This document shows positions 55,247-64,000 of a stretch of 64,000 nt of DNA, piece by piece; the first letter of the stretch is position 1; each line of letters begins with the position of its first letter. This DNA is from Yponomeuta sedellus (lineage: Eukaryota > Arthropoda > Insecta > Lepidoptera > Yponomeutidae), in NCBI GenBank assembly GCA_934045075.1, contig OW203726.1, forward strand, positions 558,001-622,000. The letters are read 5' to 3'. The translations under genes were made by a program, and so were the position numbers. The notes under the pieces were generated by a model that saw nothing but the letters and a program-made list of their open reading frames with translations, was not told the DNA's origin and searched no databases.

Positions 55247-56096
55247 GACAAAAAAGAAAATTCTTATTTTATCTTGGCCTTATTACACAAAACCTTAATT
55301 TATAATCATTTAGCTGCCCGTGCCAAAAAAGTCATTCATGAGCAAAAAACCCACAAAATTTCAATAAAAATAAAATTTATAAGATCAATAAAATGTAAAT
55401 TAATATATTTAAATCATGCCAAGACCCTTGCCTATATTAAGCTAGAAATAAGTGCTTTGATAAGCACTAACAAATATTATTGATAAAGGCCAAAGGGTGG
55501 CCATCACAGTACTAAAGCCAGAGGATGGCTATCACAGTACTTGTCCGGTTGTTGTCTCATGGCTACTCGGGTATGCAACCCCGGCCTTCTCGAGCCTCTA
55601 TTTCTACATTCAAATGTATCCTTTCCGTAGAAATAGTTGTCCTTTTAATACCTTATTCCTAGCCGAATATGTTCCTTACCGATACTCCCTAGACTTACCT
55701 CTCCTAAGTGAGATCTTGGCTTGGCGCCCTCTCTGCCCCGTCTAGAAACCGCCCGCCGCTTTATCTCCGCGAATCCTCGGAACTTACACCAAGTTCGGAG
55801 TTGCCAGTTAAGCTACTTTCCTCCGTGTCTTTCCCCGCTTTTTGCTGTGCGTCTCTGTCATGTGACTTGTGTTGCTTTCATTCAGCCCCAAACGAATTAT
55901 TTTTTTCATTTCCTCTTGTTTCTTTCGAGAAATCGTGGCGTCAGGTTTGCTTTAAAAAATTAATCCTGATTTTGTTTATTTGGCATGTAAAACAGGTTAA
56001 ACTAGATTGAAACCCTAAGTCAACATGCACGATAAAATACATAGACAAACTAAATAATGTAGTCCTAATATTTAGGGAAAAATAAGCGTTATTCGT
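55247..56096. other. Unassigned stretch
   Basis: A 17-bp phrase with GGATGGCTATCACAGTAC is partly duplicated at 55497-55543. 55700-55960 is C-rich with overlapping ORFs that match nothing known. Confidence 0.4.
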
Positions 56097-56335
56097 CGGC
56101 TTCGGTGGCGCAGTGGTTTGGCACGCTGACTGTAAAACCGAAGGTCTCGGGTTCGATCCCCGGCCGGGTCAAACTAGGAAACAAACATTTCTAGTTAGTC
56201 TCGGGTCTTGGATGTTATCTATGCATTTATTGTATCAAATCTATCGTCGAGTTGACACCTTTAACACAAGTCATTTAGTTGTACTTAGTATAGGGCTAAC
56301 GAGATCTGTTTAATATGTCCATGACTATTTATTTA
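56097..56335 (+). mobile_element. SINE-D reference copy, about 239 bp
   Basis: Intact tRNA-like head: GGCTTCGGTGGCGCAGTGG, anticodon region TGACTGTAAAACCGAAGG, B box GGGTTCGATCCCCG. Body TAGTCTCGGGTCTTGGATG, end ATATGTCCATGACTATTT. Confidence 0.9.
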
Positions 56336-56857
56336 AATAACAACAGAAGACCGTCCCCCAACGTTAAATTACAAAACTGCTATTTAAACATTTATTACAT
56401 TTTTGGACTAGGGCTTTCGAAAGTACTAGGTATAATTAATAGCCCAATTTTTTACATAAGTCAAGCAGTTGTTTTCTGTCCTGACCTTGAAAATAACAAT
56501 ATAAAAACCATCGTTATTTACAATGAGGGCACTTCAGTATTTGCGTTCATAATTTCTGAAAGTCTGTTTTTCGTTCACTCGTTCTCGTTAATTTGCTGTT
56601 AACAGTTTCCAATAACACTCGCGTGGCACCATGTAGGTGGCGATTTTTGCCCACATGTCTGGGCCCATATTATTTAAATAGAACCCGCATTACGGAAAAT
56701 TAAAACTTGGCCTGAAGCGAAAACTCGTCGACATGTGGATCCTGCCAATCCTAAGTATGTATGGTGTGCAGTAAAGAGTATAAATCTAATCTAGCTTAAG
56801 GCTCTCAGATGTGACTTGGACTTTGAACGAGCATCTGAAGACCTGACTTAATATAAT
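56336..56857. other. Unassigned stretch
   Basis: ORF at 56315-56602 has no recognised motif. Confidence 0.4.
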
Positions 56858-57096
56858 GGCAGTCGTTAAGCCATGTCAGAGGCCTTATGGGCGGCTTGAC
56901 AACTTCCCATAGTAAAGGTGTCAAGGTTTCCAACTGACAGCACTACCTACCAGGCGTTCTCTATCACGATTATAATTTTATCATACTTGACGCAGCACTC
57001 CACCAAACCCCCACTTGGCCCCCGTGGTGGAGTATGGCCTAACCTTCCTGCGATGCAGGAAGAAACCCGTGCCCCAGCAGTGGGGACAAACAAATG
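56858..57096 (+). repeat. SINE-A 3' part with an 85-bp interruption
   Basis: GGCAGTCGTTAAGCCATG .. GGCGGCTTGACAACTTC, then unrelated DNA at about 56915-56995, then the tail from CTCCACCAAACCCCCACTTG to GTGGGGACAAACA. Confidence 0.8.
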
Positions 57097-57104
57097 TTTG
57101 GCAA

Positions 57105-57180
57105 CGACTTTCCACAATCCGGATAGATCACTTTCGCTTCATCAACGTTCATTATTCGTTGCATGCACGAACGCCGGTTT
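57105..57180 (-). repeat. (TATG)n-tailed LINE fragment
   Basis: GATCACTTTCGCTTCATCAA, CGTTGCATGCACGAACGCCG; internal piece of the LINE 3' UTR. Confidence 0.65.
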
Positions 57181-57218
57181 TGGATACATTTTATACAATA
57201 TATTTTACGAAGTAAAGT

Positions 57219-57574
57219 GCGGTGGTAGCTCAGTGGGTAGAACCATGGACTGGCAAGCGAGAGCCCCAGGTTCGATCCTGAGTGCGGTCATGTACCAATG
57301 ACTTTGTTTAATTTCAAAGTTACGTACATTTGCGAATTTGTAGTCGCAATACCACACGTTAACGGTGAAGGAAAACATCGTGAGGAAACCCGCGGCTTGG
57401 TTGGCTCCGCACGTATTGAATAGTCTTTCCTGTGGGCTAGGCCGACTAAGCTGTTAGGATGGTATAGGTGCTGGGCAAGCCTACTCCATCTATAAAACCA
57501 TGTCCCAGGCACTACAGCGTCGGAGTGGTCCCTTCACCCATCTAGTGTGAGTGAAGATACCACTGGACGCTGTA
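57219..57574 (+). mobile_element. SINE-E copy 2
   Basis: Head GGTGGTAGCTCAGTGGGTAG with intact B box GGTTCGATCCTGAG; core GTGAAGGAAAACATCGTG; tail runs straight into a 19-bp stem hairpin (57575-57618). Confidence 0.92.
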
Positions 57575-57618
57575 TTTTTTGCATCTACTTAATCATCTCA
57601 TTAAGTAGATGCAAAAAA
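57575..57618. repeat. 19-bp perfect hairpin at the SINE-E 3' end
   Basis: TTTTTTGCATCTACTTAAT and its exact complement around loop CATCTC; the second arm runs into a poly-A stretch. Confidence 0.93.
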
Positions 57619-57628
57619 AAAAAGGCTT

Positions 57629-57755
57629 AGAGGCTAAAAATTTCACCCATGCCGGGATTGGAACCCGCAACCTCTGGCTATCCGTGCCAGAGGTTGCGGG
57701 TTCGAATCCCGGCATGGGTTAGGTTTTTAAAGGCTTTGGCTAAATAGGTTTTTAA
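57629..57755. repeat. SINE-B foldback copy, 34-bp arms
   Basis: 57645-57719: arms of 34 bp with one mismatch enclose TATCCGT, again the anticodon loop. Short tail pieces on both sides; right tail is partly duplicated (AGGTTTTTAAAGGCTTTGGC). Confidence 0.9.
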
Positions 57756-58490
57756 AGAAGGTACCTGATTCAAGATGCTTAAAAATGTATATGTTCACAT
57801 TTTATTTTCTCAGTAAAACTACACGCCACACTTTGCATGTAACGTCAACATACAGATGGAATAAATATTGCTGCCATTTTTACGATCCACTTTACAGTAT
57901 TGTGCAAATAAAAGTGTCTCTTAACTAAAACGAGTTTTCATGTAGCGCTGTATTATTGTTGTATTATTTTCATAGCAACGTCTGCGAGTTACTGTACTAC
58001 ATTGTACTGGAATGTATAAAACATACGTACCAAGAGAGAATTCAAGATTTCGCGAGTGAGAATATTCTTGTGTTGTCGCGAGTTAAGAGTTGTTTCACCC
58101 AACCGCGTATCTATGAAGTTCCAGGGTTACCAATACCAATCTTAGAACGCCTGATATAAAGTTCAAAATGGAAAAACAAAACAGACTTGGCGCAACTTTT
58201 TGACATTGCGCGTCTTTGGCGCAAGTTTTCATATTAAGGCGGTTCGTTTTATCCAAAAGGGATACTTGAAATGCGGATCTGTCAGAAGAAAATAAAAACT
58301 GGCCAAGTGCGTGTCGGACTCGTGCACGTCCGTACAAATTTGTAGGTAGGGACTTACATATTATAAATTGTTACATTTGCCACACATGGTTGGTCATTAT
58401 TAGTCCAGTACATTCGCGTACCGTGTATAGTAATTTTCTGTGTGTTTCGCTTTTCATGTATGCTACCGCGTTTGATTGATTTTTGTTTGA
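57756..58490. other. Unassigned; dispersed motif near 58300
   Basis: GGCCAAGTGCGTGTCGGACTC at 58302 as at 33178. ORFs of 67-80 codons unsupported. Confidence 0.4.
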
Positions 58491-58690
58491 CGACCTCTGT
58501 GGCGTAGCGGTAGCGCATCTGCCTACCGTGCAAGAGGTCCCGGGTTCGAACCCCGGCTGGAGACAACAAAAAACCCCAGGTCTTGGATGTTTACATGTTT
58601 GTGATGTCGTTGTTCCCACGACACAGGGTATCCTAGTGTGGGCCCAGAAGCAATGTATGTGTCTGTATGTAAATGTTATGTTATGTATAT
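58491..58690 (+). mobile_element. SINE-C reference copy
   Basis: Intact head CGACCTCTGTGGCGTAGCGG, CATCTGCCTACCGTGC, B box GGGTTCGAACCCCGG; body as in other copies; end TGTAAATGTTATGTTATG. Confidence 0.9.
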
Positions 58691-58882
58691 GCTGTGACTT
58701 GTAATTATATTTCTACGGTCTCACTATGTATACGTGTGTGTGTCTTATTTGAATAAATTATTTATGCTTGAATGAGTCAATTTTTTACGATTCAGTTACA
58801 AATGTACAGTTTCCAGATCTTTTCCTGTATTTGCAGTACAGAAGACTCTCTGAATTTTATTGTTCTAGGTCAACGAAAAGTA

Positions 58883-59093
58883 CAGTCTGTAAAGCTTTTA
58901 GAATATACCTCGGGCTCTAGAGTAGGCTTCTGTTTTCGCCGAAAGCATACGATTGTAATTCTACCTGTTGCTCTGTATTTTTTTTTCTTATTAAGTTTAT
59001 TTAATCAAGTGTCATGTTTGTTCCGATATTTCTATTACACAAATATATCCGATTCTATCCGATAGTAGCCGAGGTATATTCTAAAAGCAGACT
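58883..59093. mobile_element. MITE-F copy 3
   Basis: Ends CAGTCTGTAAAGCTTTTAG, AATATACCTCGGGC and mirror GAGGTATATTCTAAAAGC, AGACT; 211 bp, non-coding. Confidence 0.85.
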
Positions 59094-59164
59094 AAATTAC
59101 GCTGATTGAACTGAGACTAACCCCTATGAATTTCAATCCCATGGAGCTTCAAAATAGAATTTTT

Positions 59165-59285
59165 TTGCGGCATCGTCGTCAGGCTATACTAGTCCACTGC
59201 TGGATATAGCCCTCCCTCCATGCAGCTTGGGGATCGCAGTTCGGTGGAATCGTACTGCAGGAGGCGCTGCTGCCCACCCCCTGGT
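59165..59285 (-). repeat. RTE-like LINE 3' UTR
   Basis: TCGTCGTCAGGCTATACTAG, TGGATATAGCCCTCCC, CTGCAGGAGGCGCTGCTGCC; same 3' UTR as 10252-10420. Confidence 0.75.
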
Positions 59286-60006
59286 TTGCGGCATAAATGG
59301 CCGTTTTTTTGTGTCAACTTAGAAGTTTGATTCCTTCACAACTTCGAGGTAGTGTAAAGAGCATTGAAAGACGGACGGACGGACAACAAAGTGATCCTGT
59401 AATAGTTCCGTTTTCCCTTATTAGTTACAGAACCCTAAAAACATAAAACAAATTCTATTGTGACTCTCTAATACATCAGTGCCATCTACGGTAGATTTTC
59501 TGTTACGTACGCTTAGAGTCCTAAAAGGAAATTTAGCCCAAGGGTTCAATATTCAATCGATGAAGTGCTAGGTAATCTACAATCAGCGATACAAATATTA
59601 CGTCGCCATTTGGGTTGGATTCTCAATAGATTTGCGTAAGTTATATTTGATTAGGATCTGGAGCTGCCCATAAATCCTATCTAATGCCACTTACACCTCT
59701 ATTACAGACCGGTTCACTTACCCAACTTACTCCAGCTTTAACCGTGTACCTCCTACACTTTATTTACTATAAATTATGGTTAACCCTTAATCGGACCTGG
59801 GTAGTATGATTTTTTCATTGTTTTAGACTTTATTTCAACTTGATAAGGTTCAATTTCATGTGGGTACTATAATGCCATTCCTTCTTAAGGGTTAAGGCAG
59901 ACCCTACAGTCTAATACTTACATAGTTTTTCAATAGAATTACAAAAGCACGTCAATGGTTGTTATTTGCCTCAAATTGGCAGTCTGCAATGCAATAGCAA
60001 TACAAT
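59286..60006. other. Unassigned; GGAACCCTAAA-type motif at 59365-59440
   Basis: GACGGACGGACGGACAAC and CAGAACCCTAAAAAC match a dispersed family. Rest unassigned. Confidence 0.4.
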
Positions 60007-60220
60007 GTCGGCCTCTGTGGCACAGCGGTAGCGTATCTGCCTACCATGTAACAGGTCCCTGGTTCGATCCCCGGCTGGGGAAAAAAAAACCCAGGTCTTG
60101 GATGTTTACATGTTTATGATGTCGTTGTTTCTGGTTTCCACGACACAGGGTATTCTAGTGTGGGGCCAGAAGTAATGTATGTGCATTCATAACATTTACA
60201 TACAGGTAAATGTTATGTTA
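60007..60220 (+). mobile_element. SINE-C with fold-back tail, abutting the LTR
   Basis: Head TCGGCCTCTGTGGCACAGCG, B box TGGTTCGATCCCCGG. The tail holds an inverted repeat (CATAACATTTA and mirror, loop CATACAGG, 60188-60217) not seen in other copies. The LTR of the Bel/Pao element starts next to it, so the LTR element may have landed in the SINE tail. Confidence 0.85.
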
Positions 60221-60225
60221 TGTAA

Positions 60226-60617
60226 TGTCATTCCAGGGATATAACCCGCGCAAATTAAATAGGCATCTCTCGCGAACAAGATCGAATAGCGAGAGGCGCC
60301 GAGTTAAGTAGTACGGGCTATAACATTGCAATGCGATTGTCTGCGCCATCAGCCTATTTTGAATTTGCCACCATAATGGTCTATGGCCATCCGTCGCTAC
60401 GTCACCGGACTTTTGCGAACCCCGACACTCTTCTGAACCGCACCCAACGTCAACGTGCCTTTGATTTTATTATTTTATTTCATTCTACGTTTTAAACGAA
60501 TTTACTGTAGTTTTCCTAATTAAAAAGAAGTTTTGTATACGAAGACTACGAGGTTTTCTTTGTGTCGAAAAGACCCAATATAATTGAGAAGACTTCCAGT
60601 GGCCCGCGTGGCCATAA
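60226..60617 (+). mobile_element. 5' LTR of a Bel/Pao retrotransposon (ends approximate)
   Basis: Placed by the primer-binding site just downstream and by the end of SINE-C just upstream; starts TGTCATTCCAGG, ends near GCGTGGCCATAA. It contains CATCTCTCGCGAACAAG .. ATAGCGAGAGGCG, an imperfect stem, and an AT-rich region before its end. The 3' LTR lies outside the window, so exact ends cannot be confirmed. Confidence 0.65.
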
Positions 60618-60619
60618 TT

Positions 60620-60637
60620 TGGCGACCGTGACAGGAC
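60620..60637 (+). promoter_or_regulatory. Minus-strand primer-binding site
   Basis: TGGCGACCGTGACAGGAC, 18 nt. From memory it is complementary to the 3' end of insect tRNA-Arg(UCG) plus CCA; the tRNA assignment is inference. Starts 2-3 nt after the LTR. Confidence 0.85.
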
Positions 60638-61583
60638 ACCGTTAAACATTCTACGGTTGTCCCTAAATCGACTTCTCCGAGTACCTGAGTCTCACCGGAT
60701 CAGCCCGATCAACCGATCCGCCCAGATCCAGCCTTCGGAACTCCGCAACCATCGCTAGTTGCAACGGACACTACTGCCTCTTCCTGGTCCAGCCGACGTA
60801 GCAACCAGCAAGCCATCCTCGGCAACCCAAGTCCCAAGAAGCTTAAGAGTTGAAGACACCGCCACGCCGTCGGTCAGCAATCCGCACCGCAGCCAGGCCA
60901 AAAGCTAAGTGTCCTATCCTTTTTTCCACTCTTGCTTCCTAAGCTCCATTCCAGAAAGTCCTACATCCTTTCAGCCTAGCTTACATGTGTGAAAAGAGCT
61001 GTGCTATATTTAGTGCTTTAGATAAATCAAAGGCAAAGTGCGAAGTGTCACCCTACAGAATAGATTACGCTATATTTTTGCGTGTCCGTAATCATCTGAG
61101 CCCACAGCCTATCTATACAACCTAAGTGTCAATCTCACAGCTGACGCTCCAGCTAATTAATCAGTTACAATTGTACAAACCTTATTTAGTAGCCTATTAC
61201 GCTTCATCCGAATAAATCCATCTCATAGTTGACGCAATCATAAGCAAACACTGTTTCCCTAAGTCTACACTTTCACTCAGCTATATATTCCGCTACGATT
61301 AATTTATTTCCCATAATTTCTACGCGTTTCGACGCCTATTATCACAAGTTTTGGTAGAAGTTACTATTTTGTTTGGTAAAGTCTTTCTTGGCCGACTATT
61401 TCAGAGTGACGAGTGACGTGCAGCCGCTCCATCCGAGCGCCTCGCCACAGTGAGACCGGTTCCTGGCTGCTGCCTGCAGCGGGCGCCTGGTAACAGTATC
61501 GCGTATCGGGGAGAGGAGCGTAAGCAAGCCTATTTTTGTTATTATTATCAGAGCGCTAACCTAATCAGCTGTGCATTGTTACA
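60638..61583 (+). other. Bel/Pao leader
   Basis: 946 nt between primer site and gag start, probably holding the packaging signal. GC-richer at 60690-60900 and 61390-61510. No ORF supported. Confidence 0.6.
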
Positions 61584-64000
61584 ATGGCCGAGCCGCCTTT
61601 AAAGGAACTTACGACCAAGCGCAGTTCAATTAAAGGACGCATAACAATATTTAAAAATTATTTATACCTTCTATCGGGAATTGCGAAATTAAACTCCATT
61701 CAAGTTGGCGAATTAAATATTAAGCTAGCGCGCATAGAATCCTTATTTTCAGAATTCGACTCGGTGCAAGGTCGGATAGAGATTTTAAATGCTACAAGCT
61801 TAGAAATAGAATTAATTGAACGCGAAAATATTGAGCAGGATTTGACAATTTGCATCGCAACTGCGCAGGATATTGCCAACAGATACAATTCCACTAGCAA
61901 TTTAGAGAGGGCCGATAGTCATTGTAGCAGTCCCCATCGTTGTTCTGATTCTCAAAATGACAGTTTTAAACTGCCCCAAATTCAAGTACCGAAGTTTGAT
62001 GGCTCGTTTTTCCGCTGGCTCGAATTTCGAGATATGTTTGTTTCGCTAATTCACGAAAATGATCGCATTCGGCCTATTCATAAGTTTCATTACTTAAGCT
62101 CTTATCTCGAGGGTGATGCCTCTCGTGTAATTAGCAACTTAGAAATGTCCGATGCTAATTACACCAAAGCATGGAGCTTGCTGTGCGAGCGCTTTGATAA
62201 CAAGAGGCAGCTTATAAACAACCACCTTAATTCGCTATTTAATATTGAGCCAATCGCCCGGGAATCAGAAAAATCATTAAGGATATTAATTGACCATGTA
62301 GGTAAAAACTTACGTGCATTGTCCAGCTTAGGGCAGCCCACAGACCAGTGGGACACCCTCATAATCCATATGGTTTCTTCCAAACTGGACACTCACACAA
62401 GTCTGAAGTGGGAGGAGCAACGTAATTCGCTTCCAGAAATGCCTACTCTTGAACAATTTAATAGGTTCATTAAGGATCGAGCGGACGTCCTAGAAGCTTG
62501 CAACAACAACAAAGTTGATAGGCACAAACGCCAGCCTAGCATTTCCCATTCTGTTTCTTCCCACAGGCATGAAAAGACCCATTCCAAGTCACAAACTTAC
62601 ACTGCACAGGTTATCAACAACGCTGACTCGGACGCACACACACACAGTAGCACTGCCCGATTTTCTGGATGCAACGTCAGCAAGGGATCGCATCGTATTT
62701 ACGACTGTCCTATATTTTTATCAAAGACACCCGAGCAGCGAATTCAGGAATGCGCAAAATTAAAGTTGTGCTTAAATTGTTTACGGCCTGGCCATAACCG
62801 ATTTACTTGTCGAATCGGACCTTGCCGCGTGTGCAAGAAACGTCACAATAGCCTGTGCCATAAGGTCGTTTCTTCTTTGCCCGATCACTCCGGCCCATCA
62901 TCGCCATCCACACAAACAGATTTAACTGTTAATTTTAGTAGTGAGCCTACAAATCAAGTTTATTTAGCCACTTCAATGATTAAAATAATTAATCCCACGA
63001 CACAAAGGTGTGAAACAATTCGCGCGCTCTTAGACTGCGGCAGCCAGACAAGTTTCATCTCTCAGTCCGTGCAACAAAGACTAGGGCTCGATTGTTTACC
63101 TATTGACCCAGTGAAGGTTGTAGGTATAGGAAACACGGCCTGCAGCCCGATAACAGAGCGTTGCGTAATGCAAATAAAATCATTACATAGTGATTTCAAT
63201 GTCACTCTAGCATGTTGTGTATTGCCGGAGCTTACAGGACAGCTTCCTAGGTCTTTTATTGGGCTACACAACTTCAATATTCCATGCGATATACAACTGG
63301 CCGATCCACTTTTTAACAAGCCGTCCCCCATTGAATTATTAATAGGCGCAGACCTATTCTGGGACGTAATCGGCAACAGACAAGTTTCATTGGGCGCAAA
63401 TAAACCATTTTTGCGTAGTTCACAATTTGGCTGGGTGGTTACCGGTCCTATTGATTTAAGTAATTGTGAACCTAAGGATTTACAATGTAACTTTTCTTCA
63501 AGTTTTTGGCCTTCGTCAGGTGACAGTATTGACCAACAAATCTCACGCTTTTGGGAGTTGGACGAACTACCTAAAAGACAATTATTGAGTGAGAGCGAGG
63601 CGGCATGTGTCAAGCACTTTGATCAATATACTGCTCGTCTATCTGATGGACGATTTTGTGTCAAACTGCCACTCAAGGATTCACCTGACTGCTTAGGCGA
63701 TTCATATAAGCTAGCCAAGAAGCGATTTTTTGGATTAGAAAGGCGCTTTAGAAAGCAACCACAATTAAAACAGGCTTATTCCGATTTCATCAAGGAATAC
63801 CAAGATTTGGGGCACTGTTCCGAGTCTGCCGTAAGCACACCGGATCCCAATTATTTTCTATGCCACCATCCAGTATTCCGAGCCAACAGTGAATCAACAA
63901 AGATTCGTGTTGTTTTCGATGGGTCAGCCTCCACCACATCCGGAGTTTCTATCAATGACCTCCAGTTGATAGGCCCAAACATTCAGGACTCCATTTTCGC
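61584..64000 (+). CDS. Bel/Pao gag-protease-reverse transcriptase polyprotein, open to the window edge
   Basis: Polyprotein of an LTR retrotransposon that forms particles and copies its RNA. I read all 805 codons from the ATG and found no stop. Gag: a coiled, charged N-terminus, then the DUF1759-type region around FDGSFFRWLEFRDMF (residue 138 on). Zinc knuckle C396-C399-H404-C409 is followed by C414-C417-H421-C425. Aspartic protease of the DUF1758 type: LLDCGSQTSFIS (D484; DCGS rather than the usual DSGS or DTGS) and the later GADLFWD. RT begins with KIRVVFDGSA (773-782), typical of Bel/Pao. Start chosen as the first ATG followed by the open frame. The rest of RT, RNase H and integrase would lie to the right. 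A complete, possibly young element. Confidence 0.95.
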   Translation, partial: MAEPPLKELTTKRSSIKGRITIFKNYLYLLSGIAKLNSIQVGELNIKLARIESLFSEFDSVQGRIEILNATSLEIELIERENIEQDLTICIATAQDIANRYNSTSNLERADSHCSSPHRCSDSQNDSFKLPQIQVPKFDGSFFRWLEFRDMFVSLIHENDRIRPIHKFHYLSSYLEGDASRVISNLEMSDANYTKAWSLLCERFDNKRQLINNHLNSLFNIEPIARESEKSLRILIDHVGKNLRALSSLGQPTDQWDTLIIHMVSSKLDTHTSLKWEEQRNSLPEMPTLEQFNRFIKDRADVLEACNNNKVDRHKRQPSISHSVSSHRHEKTHSKSQTYTAQVINNADSDAHTHSSTARFSGCNVSKGSHRIYDCPIFLSKTPEQRIQECAKLKLCLNCLRPGHNRFTCRIGPCRVCKKRHNSLCHKVVSSLPDHSGPSSPSTQTDLTVNFSSEPTNQVYLATSMIKIINPTTQRCETIRALLDCGSQTSFISQSVQQRLGLDCLPIDPVKVVGIGNTACSPITERCVMQIKSLHSDFNVTLACCVLPELTGQLPRSFIGLHNFNIPCDIQLADPLFNKPSPIELLIGADLFWDVIGNRQVSLGANKPFLRSSQFGWVVTGPIDLSNCEPKDLQCNFSSSFWPSSGDSIDQQISRFWELDELPKRQLLSESEAACVKHFDQYTARLSDGRFCVKLPLKDSPDCLGDSYKLAKKRFFGLERRFRKQPQLKQAYSDFIKEYQDLGHCSESAVSTPDPNYFLCHHPVFRANSESTKIRVVFDGSASTTSGVSINDLQLIGPNIQDSIF

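Overview
The window looks like nuclear DNA of an insect, most likely a moth or butterfly. It is AT-rich and dense with short retroelements. It carries a Bel/Pao LTR element, RTE-like and other LINE tails of the type common in Lepidoptera, and spliced exons of an insect neuronal immunoglobulin gene. There are no operons, ribosome binding sites or long host ORFs. The lepidopteran call is inference from repeat style and protein matches recalled from memory.

Layout. 1-4599 (minus): a LINE with RNase H whose ORF1 and ORF2 are both open; ORF2 runs off the left edge. 4600-26900: intergenic or intronic DNA full of SINEs, LINE 3' ends and tandem repeats, including a roughly 600-bp octamer array at 22623-23226. 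26942-38617 (minus): three exons (38495-38617, 36930-37014, 26942-27103) that splice in frame into the end of one Ig domain and the start of the next, closely resembling insect DIP/lachesin-type adhesion proteins. 38618-60200: more repeat-rich DNA, probably upstream intron or flank. 60226-64000 (plus): the 5' LTR, primer-binding site, leader and an open gag-protease-RT frame of a Bel/Pao retrotransposon, cut by the right edge.

Repeat families, named here for convenience: SINE-A (5S rRNA-derived head, about 368 bp, at least 15 pieces); SINE-B (tRNA-like domain near its 3' end, 263 bp when full length, many pieces with 8-14 bp target duplications and several foldback copies); SINE-C, SINE-D and SINE-E (tRNA-like heads); MITE-F and MITE-G (terminal inverted repeats, no coding); RTE-like LINE 3' ends with a (GAA)n tail; and a second LINE with a (TATG)n tail.

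The most interesting signal is the repeated foldback structure of SINE-B. Two tRNA 3' halves face each other across a single anticodon loop. Both arms share private substitutions, one arm ends at the long 3' terminus and the other at the short one, and at least one copy has a clean 13-bp target duplication. This looks like self-primed snap-back synthesis from the anticodon hairpin during target-primed reverse transcription. Similar snap-back palindromes occur at other element ends in the window.
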